Assembly (NCBI RefSeq): GCF_026745355.1
Contig: NC_079203.1
Span: forward strand, 2,175,249-2,239,248
Length of the DNA: 64,000 nucleotides
Source: Beta vulgaris subsp. vulgaris
Lineage: Eukaryota; Streptophyta; Magnoliopsida; Caryophyllales; Amaranthaceae
Reading direction: 5' to 3'
Shown: one piece after another, positions 10,937-22,205 of the stretch
How the letters are laid out: each line of letters begins with the position of its first letter
How positions within the stretch are numbered: the stretch's first letter is position 1
Position numbers and translations under genes: made by a program
The notes under the pieces: generated by a model
Told to the model about the DNA's origin: nothing
Database searches by the model: none
Seen by the model: only the letters and a program-made list of their open reading frames with translations

Positions 10937-11212
10937 GGATCGAATAAAAAGATTCTTAAAATAAGAAGAATAACAAGGACTTTTTTGCATTTTTTTTGAG
11001 CTAAATGTGCATATTTTTTGTACTAAACATGCAACTTTTTTTTCATGTGCATTTGTTTTGAGTTGAATGTGCATCTTATTTTTCAAGAGCATATAGCTAC
11101 ATTTGGAAAACTATAATATACGTATGCACATTTAGTATAAAAATATGCACATTTAATTTAAAAAGCATATATGCACATAAATCCTTCGTATCCTTTTCAT
11201 TGGATCTTGACT
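10937..11212. mobile_element. Small foldback element with TGTGCAT repeats
   Basis: The left flank GGATCGAATAAAAAGATTCTT pairs, inverted, with the right flank ending near AAAAGGATACGAAGGAT and AAGATCCAATG on the other strand. Both arms carry repeated TAAATGTGCATATTTTT-like words facing inward. About 275 bp and non-coding. Arms are diverged and ends approximate. Confidence 0.55.
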
Positions 11213-11779
11213 ATATAACCTACAAGCTGTAACGAAATTCCCTACTAATTACCGTAGTAATGGAACCTTATCTCTAAATATGTGAGTTTTTTTAGTATCA
11301 TTTACACTCATTATCGCATCTAAAATGTTAATGAATGATAATGTAAATTTATGAAGAAAAAACACATATCTAAAAATGAATTTTTCGTTTCCTTAGATAT
11401 TAACATGAGTTATTTTTTTAACAAAAAGTACACTAGAATTCTTTCCTATCATCACCATTTATATTCTCTTACCAAACTAGCCCGAATATCAGGAATATCA
11501 CCCCAAATCAGATAAAGTTGTTTAGGCCTTTAGGGTGATATAACTATAGAAGTAATAGTATATTAGTATGAATGTATGATATCTGAGATGGCCTTACCCG
11601 ATTATTTATAAATGAACCCGTGATGGACAAGTTTTTCCAAAGCCCAAAACTTCAATTTGATGCCGAGTTACTGGGCCAATATGGTACAACCAATGTTGCT
11701 TCAATAAATAATACCAGCCCAATCCCACATATATTCATGGGTTTGCTGACCTTCCCCTCAAAATGCACTCATTGTAGAG

Positions 11780-12325
11780 CTGGTTAAAATCGACCTAATC
11801 CATCAACTCAATAATAACGGATTGAGTTAAAATTTCAACCCATTAAATTAAATGGGTCGACCCAACTTAACCTTTTTAATTAAATGGGTCGAGTCAGAGT
11901 GAAATTTCCAATATGAATTCAACTTATTTAACTCATTTACTTTGATGAGTCAGGTTCGAGTTGGTTGACTGTTGACCCATTAACCTATTTGTTTTTCCAT
12001 CCAAAAAATTAAAATTTTAAGTTAAATGAACAATAAAGGAATTGTATTGTATCTGGATTTATCTTCTTGTTATGTATAAACTCTTCATATTCCAAAGTTC
12101 TTAGAAGGTGAGGTACTTAACTAATTACTAATAAGGTCGATATTAATATAAATCGAAAAATGCTATCAAAAGGGTTAGTGGGTCGATTCCAGGCCGATCC
12201 ATTTATTTAGATTGGGTTGAGTTGATAATCACAACCCGTTCAACTAAACATGTTGGGTTTGGATTGAGCACATCGACTCATTTAAGTAAACGGGTCAACC
12301 TCCATGTTAACCTATTGCTAGTCCT
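11780..12325. repeat. GGGTCGACCC-rich repeat, probably hAT-type MITE
   Basis: Dense repeats of aaatgggtcgacccaac, acccattaa and gttgacccattaacc on both strands make local palindromes across about 540 bp. Possible ends are AGCTGGTTAAAATCGACC (left) and, inverted, CTAGCAATAGGTTAACATGG (right). This style of subterminal GGGT/ACCC clustering is common in hAT-type MITEs. Boundaries are not certain. Confidence 0.5.
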
Positions 12326-12479
12326 AGATCATTGTCACCTGGTAGAATCCCTTGACATTACATATTGAGAAATTTGATTATGTGAAAATGGATCCGTGCC
12401 GCATAACAGCGGGGGTTACAAGCCCACGTCAATTGAATATTTTTTTTTTAGATTGGTAAGATGATGAATAATCTTTAGG

Positions 12480-12650
12480 CTTCTCTTGCATAGGACCTGA
12501 CCTACTGGCCCAAGCACTTGAAAAGAGGGTTGAATGGTAAGTGGAATCCTTCAAGTGCCCTTCACATAATGAGATTCGAACCTATATTCTTGAGGTCAGG
12601 ATGTGAAATTCACATCAAGTAAACAAACCAAGCTTGGTAAGTTGAGCTCA
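12480..12650 (-). repeat. SINE-like sequence with B-box
   Basis: On the minus strand, ATAGGTTCGAATCTCATTATG contains a good pol III B box (GGTTCGAATC), 40-50 nt downstream of a TTGGTTTGTTTACTTGATG stretch that could be a degraded A box. No poly(A) tail or target duplication was found. Possible tRNA-derived SINE remnant. Confidence 0.35.
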
Positions 12651-13191
12651 AAACACTTATAAAGTCAAAAAATTCATCGTAAGACCAAAGGATTATGGAT
12701 GGAGTAACTTCTTATGCTTTACCTTAAGACATGTTTTAACTTTTTTAAGATTGAATCACATGTACTTCTACAACATAGTAGTATGATACATTTTCTCGAT
12801 GATTGATAAAATTTTATCCATGTCATCCCTTTTAAAAATATCATAATTTAACACTTATATAATCAGTACATAAATATATACAGTTAATTCATGAAATTTC
12901 CTTATTATGAAGTGAACCAGACCTTAGCGACTTATTAACGTTTCTTTTAAGCCTACGTCATTATATGAAGATTAACATTGTGGGTTTGGTTTCTTATAAT
13001 TCACTTATCAAAAAAAATTAGAATTAAGAATACAATAAGAAAATGTTGTTGACGCTCTAAAGTTACCTATTATCTAGATTGAACTCAAATTATTTGTTCA
13101 CAATTTATATATTAAAGCTGATATGCAAGCCAAGTCGTAGGCTTTCGTCTTCGCTAGACCTTATTTTTTGAAATAGAATGTTGTAAGTAGT
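12651..13191. other. Non-coding interval before the insertion nest
   Basis: No supported gene or clear repeat. The interval ends at the 15-bp target duplication of the LINE-like element (13192-13206). Confidence 0.4.
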
Positions 13192-13206
13192 AACAATGAT
13201 GACATT

Positions 13207-13712
13207 ACCACTTGATGTGAATGTTGGTCTCCAATCTTATTTGTGTCATTGTGTATGTGTGTGGCAAGTAAAACATGCTTTGAAGAACTTGAGAGGGACA
13301 AAAAAACCCTAAAAGAACTAGCCCCCTTTTTTTTTTCTCAAGCCTTTCACCCCAGTGGCGCAGTGGGCTCGATGACCGCCTGCGCCACTTTGGCACGGTG
13401 GCCGTTGAGCCCCTCCCCCTTTTTTTCGTTGAAGCAGTTTTAGTTCTAGTTCTAGTTCGTGGTGTTTTGAAGTTATTTTAGTTGAAGGTTCGTCCTCTGG
13501 TTTCTCCGGTGGTGGCGCATCGAGTCTAGCCTCGCCGGCGTATGTCGAGTTTGATCCCCCTTTGTGTTAGTTGTTGTAGGTCGTTAAGGAAGCATTTGGT
13601 AGGTCCGTGAAGGTTACGTGTCATTTCTGAAGGTTGGACGGTGTATTTGCAGGCGTGATTTGTTTGGTTCTTAGCTTGGTTATGTTAGTATGGTTTTGGT
13701 GTTTGTTATCTC
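13207..13712 (+). mobile_element. LINE-like element A, left part (split by gypsy insertion)
   Basis: Left part of a 1.2-kb non-autonomous element continued at 35722-36444. The duplicated site AACAATGATGACATT (13192-13206) precedes it and AACAATGATGGCATT (36445-36459) follows the right part, one mismatch in 15. The gypsy element's 5-bp duplication ATCTC marks the break. The content is GC-richer than its surroundings and has no intact reading frame. It is the oldest layer of the nest. Confidence 0.7.
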
Positions 13713-14764
13713 TGTAACACCCCCACGACTCCTTTTATAAACTAGGAGAAATTGTGGGAGTTGTTATGCCACGCATGATAATACGTAAGGCTAATCAGAT
13801 AATACAGCGGAAGTCTTTTAAAATAATGGAAATACTTTAATACAACGGAAATAAGAAAGTATGTAAATGAATTACAAACTCCGAGACTATCCCATACTAG
13901 TCCCATCTTCAAAAGTCAAACCTTGACCCCATTGGTCAAGTAAAGTAAAACATGAAATTCAAGATAGCTTAAGTAATAGAGTACTCATGTACTGAAAACT
14001 CCCATTCGGATGCTTATGATTTCCATGCACATTAAGAACTTGTACCTGCAACTTCTTCTCTAAACTCTGCTCACCAAATGGATCATCACAGGGTTGTTGA
14101 GGAAAAACAACAACCAAAAGAAACAAAGAAACACATACATCAGCAACGCTGAGTACATAACACAACTAATTAACTAATGCGAATAATAATGCATGCAATC
14201 CTCAATCACTCCGGCTTGCTCTTCTTACGACTCTACATGCGACAAGCATATAACTGAACTTACTAAATACTTTCTTTTATTATTATTATTTGGCAATGAA
14301 CGGGCACCGTCCTCCTCTTGGAGTCATACGGGCTACTATTCCTTGTGTAAGAGATCCCACACCTCTTACTAAAGTTCATGAACTTTAAATAACTTGACTC
14401 GAGAATTTTAAGCTTGTTAGGAATGAACGAGGGTGAGAGTGAGCCTCTAGACTCAACATCTCAGAGATAAAGAATACGAGTGACACCTAGTCCACTCAAA
14501 GATCTTGATAATTGGAATTCCATAAACTTGCTTGATAAAATAAAAGCATTAACATCGTCATGCTAAGCTATATGCAGGAGTATAGTTTCACACTAACTCC
14601 CCCTTATGTTCAATACTCATGGGGGATCCATCCCAAGAGTTTTATTGCCAAAGCCCATTATGTGAGACACATTCACAATAATACATCTAGCAAATAAATT
14701 AATTTCTTATCTTTCTTTAACAAGTGAATGCAACAAACACCATAATTAACTCAATTCTAAATTC

Positions 14765-15060
14765 TTTGAGACCTTGCTCATCTTATTACTTTAATGACTC
14801 CATGAGTCCTTTGTCTTACTTTCTTAAGGATCCATGATCCAATCAATTGAGTCATTGCTCAATGATTCAACTACATGTGAGTCCTTGCTCAATAACTTTA
14901 ACTTGTGAGACATTGCTCAATAACTTGAAAACTTGTGAGACCTAGCTCAACAAAATATAACTTCTCATGAGACCTTGCTCAATAATATATAAAACTTCTA
15001 ATGAGACCATGCTCAATAAAAATATAACATCAAATGAGACCATGCTCAATAAAATATTCA
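14765..15060. repeat. Minisatellite in LTR, unit ~30 bp (GAGACCTTGCTCAATAA)
   Basis: About nine imperfect units of tgagaccWtgctcaataa plus an AT-rich linker. The corresponding array in the other LTR (about 34085-34400) carries an extra unit, with ctttattgtgagacattgctcaataa present twice in tandem near 34205-34265. Unit number therefore changed after insertion. Confidence 0.8.
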
Positions 15061-15370
15061 TAGGCAAGCCATAACTTCAAGAGTAACTTTAATAACTTTA
15101 ATCATGCTTAAAAGCAATAATCATCAATCACATGCTTTTCAAATATAGGAATAACTCAAAAGTTCCATTCCTAATCTCCTTTCTAAGTTCTTAACATATA
15201 CTCAAACAATTTCAAGGCATAAGCCTCTCCTTACTCCTCATGCTCAATAAAATATATATATCCTTTGAAACTACTAAAGTCAAGGTCAAAGTGTATGTAC
15301 CTTGATTACACAAAAATCAACAGTCAAAAGTTTGACTAGCTTTAATTATGCTTGAAACCTACCAACAATA

Positions 15371-15386
15371 AAGTACCATCAATTAG
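15371..15386. repeat. Target-site duplication of LINE (left copy)
   Basis: AAGTACCATCAATTAG here is repeated at 17272-17287, immediately after the poly(A). The other LTR has a single copy at the same place, near 34715-34730. Confidence 0.95.
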
Positions 15387-17240
15387 GGACATGACAAGTA
15401 TTTGGGCCTTCCTACTTTTATAGGAAGTTCAAAGAAAAGAGTTTTTCAAGTTATTCAGGATCGTGTCTGGAAGAAGTTGAAAGGATGGAAAGGTAAATGT
15501 TTACCGCAAGCTGGAAGAGAGGTGTTAATAAAAGCTGTTGCTCAGGCAATTCCAACGTATGCAATGCAATGTTTCCGTATTCCGAAATGCATCCTTGATG
15601 GGATTGAGAAAATGTGCCGAAGTTTCTTTTGGGGCCAGCAAAACGAAGAAAAGAAGATGGCGTGGGTTGCGTGGGAGAAAATGTTTTTACCAAAAAAAGA
15701 GGGAGGACTCGGCATTAGAAATTTTGATGTATTTAATCGTGCTCTTCTCGCAAAGCAGGCATGGCGGCTTCTTTCAATGCCGGAGTCTCTGATGGCTCGG
15801 GTCCTAAAAGGTAAATATTTCCCCTCGAGAAATTTCCTTGATGCCAATATCAACTCAAACGCCAGTTTCACTTGGAGATCTATATGCTCAGCTAAAGATG
15901 TTTTGTTAAAAGGAGTGTGTAAGGTGGTCGGCAATGGTAAGGACACTTGTATATGGAAGGACCCGTGGGTGCCTAGCCTGGAGAACTCTAGACTCCTTCC
16001 TCGTGAGAATGAATCAATAAATGATCATGACCCTTACTTCGTTAGTGATCTATGTTCAGAAGGGAGATGGAAAGATGATATGTTAGAAAGCCATTTCAAC
16101 CCGTGGGAAGCTCAAGCAATCAAGAGAATACCATTGGCTATGCACGATATGGCTGACTCGTGGATGTGGAAGCATACAACTTCGGGGCACTTCACTGTTA
16201 GGAGTGCGTATTACATTGAAATGAGTGATGAGCGCAAGAAAAAACCAACGTCATCATCTAGTGCGAATCAGCAAATGTGGAAACGGTTGTGGTCTCTCAA
16301 AATTCCGCCAAAAATAAAGATGTTCGGATGGAAAGTTATTCACAGCGGAGTTCCGGTGCGGTTAAATCTGGTTAAAAGAGGGATGAATCTAGACCAAACG
16401 TGTCCCCGATGTGGGGAGGCAGCTGAGTCCCTAGAGCATATGATGATGTTTTGCGACATTAGCTGTAAGGTGTGGTATCTTTCACCACTCAGACTTGATG
16501 TTACGAAGGTGAAAGGAGGGACGGTCCGGGATTGGGTGGCTTCACTTGAATTGAGTAAAAAAGAAGATGAGTGGTGGGCATTGTTTTGGCTGTTATGTTG
16601 GAGCATTTGGCTAGGAAGAAACGCTTGGGTGTTTGAGGGAGTGCTGCGTGAGCCTCGGGTGCTCATTGAGAAGGCTGTGCAAGGGATGCTGGAGTTAGGG
16701 AGAATAAATGATGCAGTTGAGCGAAGGGTGGGAAGTCTCAATTATGTGGCGCGATGGACTGCCCCGATGGAAGGAGTGTATAAGCTTAACTCGGATGCTG
16801 CAATGTTTGGTGGGAATCAAATTGGGTTGGGAAGTGTAGTGCGTGATTTCGAAGGGGATGTGCTGATGGCCATGTGCGACAGAATGAATGGCATCACTGA
16901 TGTTGCGCTTGCTGAAGCGCTGAGTGCTCGCAATGGTATAAAACTAGCTCTGGAGGCTGGCTTCGTGAACTTGGTGCTGGAAGTAGACAATTGGCGACTC
17001 TATAATAGCCTTAAAGATGGCACGGCTGAGCCATCTCAGTTTGATAGTATTATCAGAGACATCAGGCAGTTCGCAGTTAAATGCTCTCATCTCTCCTTTT
17101 CCCATGTTAGGAGGTTAGGTAATTCAGTTGCTCACTGTTTAGCAAAACTCAGCAATCAATCAGAGGGGTTACTAGTGTGGTTGGAAGATTACCCTTCTGA
17201 AATTGCAAGCCTTGTAGCTGCTGATAAATTTCATGAGTAA
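15387..17240 (+). CDS. LINE ORF2 C-terminal fragment: RT end, zf-RVT, RNase H
   Basis: An open frame of 617 codons with no ATG at its beginning; it is the C-terminal third or so of an L1-type ORF2. In order: the end of the reverse transcriptase/thumb region (KYLGLPTFIGSSKKRVFQ, then CLPQAGREVLIKAVAQAIPT), the FFWGQQ and WVAWEKMFLPKKEGGLGIRN block, the SFTWRSICSAKDVLLKG and VGNGKDTCIWKDPWVP block, and a zinc-binding domain with CPRCGE...LEHMMMFC. An RNase H domain from about codon 470 has LNSDAAMF (first Asp), EALSARNGIKLA (Glu), LVLEVDN (second Asp) and HVRRLGNSVAHCLA (His and last catalytic region). All RNase H landmarks are present. The missing endonuclease and RT palm make it non-autonomous. 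It is not a host gene. Confidence 0.9.
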   Translation, partial: GHDKYLGLPTFIGSSKKRVFQVIQDRVWKKLKGWKGKCLPQAGREVLIKAVAQAIPTYAMQCFRIPKCILDGIEKMCRSFFWGQQNEEKKMAWVAWEKMFLPKKEGGLGIRNFDVFNRALLAKQAWRLLSMPESLMARVLKGKYFPSRNFLDANINSNASFTWRSICSAKDVLLKGVCKVVGNGKDTCIWKDPWVPSLENSRLLPRENESINDHDPYFVSDLCSEGRWKDDMLESHFNPWEAQAIKRIPLAMHDMADSWMWKHTTSGHFTVRSAYYIEMSDERKKKPTSSSSANQQMWKRLWSLKIPPKIKMFGWKVIHSGVPVRLNLVKRGMNLDQTCPRCGEAAESLEHMMMFCDISCKVWYLSPLRLDVTKVKGGTVRDWVASLELSKKEDEWWALFWLLCWSIWLGRNAWVFEGVLREPRVLIEKAVQGMLELGRINDAVERRVGSLNYVARWTAPMEGVYKLNSDAAMFGGNQIGLGSVVRDFEGDVLMAMCDRMNGITDVALAEALSARNGIKLALEAGFVNLVLEVDNWRLYNSLKDGTAEPSQFDSIIRDIRQFAVKCSHLSFSHVRRLGNSVAHCLAKLSNQSEGLLVWLEDYPSEIASLVAADKFHE

Positions 17241-17271
17241 TACAATTCTATGTGTTTCCTATCAAAAAAAA
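15387..17271 (+). mobile_element. 5'-truncated L1-type LINE with poly(A) and 16-bp TSD
   Basis: An 1885-bp LINE inserted in the gypsy 3' LTR. It starts mid-reading frame (5' truncation, typical of target-primed reverse transcription), ends with a run of ten As, and is bracketed by AAGTACCATCAATTAG. The uninterrupted sister LTR gives the empty site. Its open frame suggests a recent insertion. Confidence 0.95.
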
Positions 17272-17990
17272 AAGTACCATCAATTAGTACTTTCCAACAA
17301 CAATTCAAAGACTACTAATAAATGAAAATCAGCATTTTAAATATAATAATAAAGCTGATTTATCCTTACAAATGCTTTAAAAACTATTTTAAAGTCATAA
17401 CTTGAAAACCTTTACTAGTAGGCAAAACCCACTACAAACTAATACTTAAAACCTCATAAAAACTACTATTTTCCTAATAATTTATTGCTGTAAATTAATT
17501 AATAATAATAACAGAATTTTTTTTTTTTTTTTTACAAGTGGTTCGAAAACCACAAAAGCCAAAACTAAACACTCGCCGCGCCACACGAGCACCACCTGTA
17601 CCGCCACCGCGCGGCAGCGGGTGGCACTCGTCGTGCCCAGCTACTGCTGCTACACTGGCATGGCAGTGGCCACGCCACACTCGCCGGTGCCCAGCCAAAC
17701 CCCACCGCCACAAGGTGGCCGGAAAACGCAAGGGGGAGGAGGAGTCCGAAAATAAAGGGGAAGAAAGTATAAGAAGAAAATAAAATTCAGAAAAATAACC
17801 TTTCTACTTTCCTTTGGTACTTGCAAGATCTCCCTACAATTTTTCAAAAACAAATACTAGATTAGAAGTTGAATCTTTGAAGAAATTACTTGAAGAACTT
17901 ACTTGAGGAAGAAAGAGTTTGAGAGAAAGGAATTCCTTACTCCTTTTTGAAGAAAGTGGCTAGTGAAAAAGATGGAAAACTTTAGGGTTT

Positions 17991-18000
17991 CCTTTTTATA
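17991..18000 (-). promoter_or_regulatory. Probable TATA box of gypsy LTR promoter
   Basis: TATAAAAAGG on the minus strand, conserved at 35437-35446 in the other LTR. It lies about 275 bp inside the upstream (U3) end of each LTR. The transcription start is inferred, not visible. Confidence 0.5.
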
Positions 18001-18273
18001 GTGGTAGCCAATTTGGGTAAAAGACCAAAATGCCCTTACTCATCAAATTGCCAAAATACATTTGATGATAAATTTCCAAAATAATCTTCCTACTAATATT
18101 AATAAAATACTTTTTGAAAATACTAAAATACTTCTTTGTGGAATACTCAAATACTCTTTTGGTAAAATGACCAAAATACCCTTCTGCTCTTAAATACTGA
18201 AATTAAATAGCTTTAATAATTAAAAATGATTAAAACTATTTAATTAAATATCTTAAAAATATGGGGGATCACA

Positions 18274-18292
18274 GTCTACCACCCTTAAAAGA
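18274..18292 (-). other. Polypurine tract candidate of gypsy element
   Basis: On the minus strand, AAGGGTGGTAGAC immediately precedes the 3' LTR (which begins TGTGATCCCCC). A purine-rich stretch here is where plus-strand DNA synthesis would be primed. Confidence 0.55.
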
Positions 18293-18387
18293 AGTTTCGT
18301 CCCGAAACTTAAACAAAATCTCCTCTCTTATTAAACTTTCAACTTTGAAAATTTATTAGCATTACGCCATAATATAGTTCTTTCTTA

Positions 18388-18681
18388 AGAAGTAGCCAAA
18401 TAATACGCTACTAAGTAAAACAAGTAGCCAAATAATACGCTACTGAATAAAACCTTTGCCTTGAATATTCAAACTATGAAATGCTTACTTTGCTTGAAAA
18501 GTTTTCCTTGAAAACTCTAAAAATAGTGCACAAATGCAAATAATACGATACTAAGTAAAACAAGTAGCCAAATAATACGCTACTGAATAAAACCTTTGCC
18601 TTGAATATTCAAACTATGAAATGCTTACTTTGCTTGAAAAGTTTTCCTTGAAAACTCTAAAAATAGTGCACAAATGCAACA
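18388..18681. repeat. Tandem duplication, period 140 bp, in gypsy 3' untranslated region
   Basis: The block beginning GTAGCCAAATAATACGCTAC and running through CAAACTATGAAATGCTTACTT to TAGTGCACAAATGCAA occurs at 18423 and again at 18563, almost identical. It lies between the pol stop (18758-18760) and the polypurine tract. A third partial GTAGCCAAATAATACGCTAC is at about 18390. Confidence 0.88.
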
Positions 18682-18757
18682 AATTCTTACTAATTTCTAG
18701 CAAAATCGCACGCACTCTTCCCCCCTTAAAGGAGTTACGTCCCGGAACTCGACTCAC

Positions 18758-21439
18758 CTAGTCGAAGAGCTCAGGATACTTCTTTCTCATCTCGTCTTCA
18801 GCCTCCCAGGTAGCCTCTTCGGTACGCTGGTTAGACCACAAAACCTTGAGTATCTTTATATCTTTTTCTTGTACTCCTCACCTTAGAGTCCAAGATTTTT
18901 ACTGGTCTCTCTTCAAAAGAAAGCGTCTCATCCACTTCTATAATCTCGGGATCTAATACGTGAGACTTATCGGGCACATATCTCTTTAGTTGGGATACAT
19001 GGAACACATTATGCACCTTTCCCAAGTTATTTGGCAAATCTAAACGATAACCAATCTTCCAATTCTTTCAATGATGTCATACGGACCTATAAACTTCGGG
19101 CTAAGCTTTCCTTTTTGCCCAAAACGCATCACCCCTTTCATAGGTGACACCTTCAGTAAGACTTTCTCGCCTACTTGATATTCGCTATCTCTTCTATTCT
19201 GATCTGCATAGGCCTTTTGACGATCCTGGGCGCCCTCATCTTCTCACGAATATATCTCACTTGATTTCGGTATCTTCAATCATTTGCGGTCCCAAAGTAA
19301 CCGTCTCGCTAATATCGTTCCAGCACAATGGACTGCGACATTTCCGGCCGTATAGAGCTTCAAAAGGAGCCATCTTAATGCTAGAGTGGTAGCTATTGTT
19401 ATATGAGAATTCTATTAAAGCCAACATCTCATCCCAAGTCTTAGGGTAATCTAAGGCACACGCCCTCAACATATCCTCGAGAGTCTGAATGGTTCTTTCG
19501 ATTGACCATCAGTTGCTGGATGAAAAGCTGTACTCTTAAGCACATCGGTCCCAAAAGCTTTCTGTAATGCTTCCCAAAAATGAGATAAGAATCTTGAATC
19601 TCTATCAGACACATTAGTGGAAGGAACTCCATGATGCCTCACCACTTGGTCCACATATACTTTACCACACTGTTCCATCGACCAATTGTCCTTCATTGGA
19701 ACAAATTTTGCTACCTTTGTTAGTCTATCTACGATCACCCACACTTTGGCGAATCCTTTCGCTGCTTAGGAGACCTACAACGAAATCCATTGCTATGTCA
19801 TCCCATTTCCACTCAGGCACTGGTAACGGTTGAATCGTCCCTTGAGGTCTCTTGTGTTCGCTCTTCACCTTCTGACAAGTCAAACACCTAGCAACAAATT
19901 CAGCTACTTCTCTTTTCATATTGTTCCACCAGAACATTAGCTTCAAGTCCTTATATAATTTATCCCCTCCAGGGTGGATAGAATAAGTCGTGTTGTGCCC
20001 TTCTTTCATCACTTTTTCTTTCAACTCGGTGCAACTCGACGGTATGCACCATCTTCCATTGAATCGGACACTTCCATCATCATGGATACTAAACTCCTTT
20101 GTCTTTTTCTCCTCGATGAGCTTCTTTATCTTCTCCATTTCCTCATTCCCTTCTTGAGCCTTTAAAATTTCTTCATTCAATTCTGACTGGATTGAAATGG
20201 CATTTAAGCATGCTTCCACTCCACTACTCCCAACAACTTCAATGTTGAGCTTCCTAAACTCGTCATACAATTTCTCTGGAAGTACCAAAGTACTTAAACT
20301 ATGGCTAGACTTACGACTTAACGCGTCGGCAACGACCTTTGCCTTTCCTTCATGGTATAAGATCTCAATGTCATAGTCATTCACCAACTCTAACCATCTT
20401 CTCTGTCTCATATTCAAATCCTTTTGAGTATACAAATACTTCAGACTCTTGTGATCTGTATACAATTTCACCTTCACTCCATATAAGTAGTGTCGCCAAA
20501 TCTTCAAAGCAAACACTATTGCGGCTAATTCTAGATCATGGGTTGGGTAATTCACTTCGTACGGTTTCAATTGCCTAGAAGCGTAGGCTACAACCTTTCG
20601 ATTTTGTCAACACACACCCTAAACCATTTTTCGAAGCGTCACTATATACCTCCAACTCAGCATTTTCCTCTGGCAACGTCAAAATCGGAGCTGTAGTCAA
20701 CAACTCCTTAAGCTTCTTAAAGGCTTTCTCACACTCCTCGGTCCATATGAACTTCGTATCCTTCTTCATGAGACTAGTCATTGGTTTAGCTACCCTCGAA
20801 AAATCCTTCACAAAACGTCTATAGTAGTCAGCTAGACCCAAGAAACTCCTTATATCAGTAACATTCCTAGGTTTAGGCCATTCGCTCACTGCGGTTATCT
20901 TCGACGGGTCTACGAAAATTCCCTTCTTTGACACAATGTGGCCAAGAAACGCCACTTCTTCCATCCAAAATTCACACTTCGAGAACTTTGCGTAAAGGTG
21001 ATTCTCCCTTAGTGTAGACAATACTGACCTCAAGTGCTCCTCATGCTCCTCCTTGTTCTTTGAGTAGATAAGGATATCATCGATGAATACGACTACAAAT
21101 TTGTCCAAATACTCTCGAAATACTCTATTCATAAGGTCCATAAACATCGCTGGTGCATTGGTCAAACCAAATGGCATCACGGTGAACTCATAGTGACCAT
21201 ACCTCGTCCTAAAGGCAGTCTTTGGTATGTCCTTCTCCCCAATCTGCAATTGGTGATACCCTGACCTCAAGTCTATCTTTGAAAATATTCCAGCTCCTCT
21301 TAATTGATCGAATAGGTCATCAATCCTCGGTAACGGATACTTATTCTTAATAGTCACCTTGTTAAGATCTCTGTAATCAATACATAGCCTCAAGCTTCCA
21401 TCCTTCTTCTTTACGAATAAAACAGGCGCTCCCCATGAG
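18758..21439 (-). pseudogene. Gypsy pol: RT, RNase H, integrase, chromodomain-type tail
   Basis: Continuation of gypsy pol downstream of the copia insertion. RT at 21439-20800 shows [32 protein letters not shown] and [10 protein letters not shown] (catalytic DD). RNase H follows ([32 protein letters not shown]). The integrase has its HHCC zinc region (HPGGDKLY...CLTCQKVK), the first Asp in MDFVVGL, then VSDRDSRFLSHFW and HPATDGQSKE for the other acidic residues. After it come ALIEFSYNNSYHSSIKMAPF, ALYGRKCRSP, HNVFHVSQLKRYVPD, and a chromodomain-like end WEAEDEMRKKYPELFD with stop at 18758-18760. At least four frameshifts (near 20572, 19735, 19470, 19050 and 18870) break the frame. Confidence 0.92.
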
Positions 21440-21444
21440 GAATA
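21440..21444. repeat. Target-site duplication GAATA of the copia element
   Basis: GAATA at 21440-21444 is repeated at 29465-29469. With one copy removed, the gypsy RT frame is continuous across the site. Confidence 0.95.
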
Positions 21445-22192
21445 TGTTGGAGTATGTCCTATGATCAAGTGCATAACTCAAAAGTTATAAATTATTAATT
21501 ATATCCCATATAGTTTGGGTAGTCATGATGCTTTGCTAGGAGCCAATCTTGACTTGTAATATTAATAAACGAGTAATATTTACTACTAAACTATATTGGA
21601 CCTACAGGGTCACACATAAACTACATTGTTGATAAGTTAGTCTTTTTAAGATTAATACTATACAATAATACCAATATGTTCTTTTGTCCATAATAAGTTA
21701 TGGGTAATATCTTGCTATATCTGGATCAAAATCAATTATAGGATAATTGATTGATATCAATATTAATTGATTGAGAAAGTCAATCAATTAATGGATTGAT
21801 ATCCTCTTAATTGAAAGGAAATCAAATCCTTCCTTTTATGAGCATACAAAGCAAATTAAATAGATGTGAATTGTTTTGACCAAGACATACATATTATTAC
21901 ATAACTTGCCGTGAGTTGTGTGGTAGAGTAAAAAGAAGTTTCTCACAAGATATTCATAAGTTCATACAAAATAAATGTTTTGTTTTGGGTTCTAGCAAAC
22001 CGAGGTATAATCAACTTGTGGTGGTGGACTTTTGTAGAGGAACTTCAATTGACGTTCTTAAACATCAACGAGGCACGCTTCAAAGGTATAATATCTTAAC
22101 TCCCTATTGTAGATTCATTATAGTATTTTAGGGTGTTCTTGGGAATAGGTTTTGTACAAATTGTTTGTATTTCCGCATCGTAAATCCTATTA
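21445..22192 (+). repeat. Copia 5' LTR (748 bp)
   Basis: Aligns end to end with 28729-29464. By eye, differences in the first ~550 bp are about a dozen 1-4 base indels and about five substitutions. Confidence 0.93.
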
Positions 22193-22193
22193 G

Positions 22194-22205
22194 TGGTATC
22201 AGTCG
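22194..22205 (+). other. Copia primer-binding site
   Basis: TGGTATCAG one base after the LTR end matches the initiator-Met tRNA complement (usual plant form TGGTATCAGAGC) for its first nine bases. Confidence 0.75.

Larger units (their letters stand above)
13713..18273 (-). repeat. 3' LTR of the gypsy element (LINE inserted)
   Basis: Runs on the plus strand from TGTAACACCCCCACG to GGGGGATCACA, so ends are TG..CA with a 10-bp inverted terminus. Length is about 2.66 kb once the LINE at 15387-17271 and one target duplication are removed. It aligns throughout with 31718-35721. The reverse-strand TATAAAAAGG at 17991-18000 is a likely LTR promoter element. Confidence 0.92.

Noticed and set aside
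13959..14165. A 68-codon frame conserved in both LTRs (also 31965-32171)
   Set aside because: Conservation is expected because LTRs arise as identical copies; no start context or domain supports a protein.
17495..17853. Small genes in the GC-rich block of the gypsy LTR (also 34908-35299)
   Set aside because: The frames are not kept between the two LTR copies (indels change them), and the block is part of the LTR.
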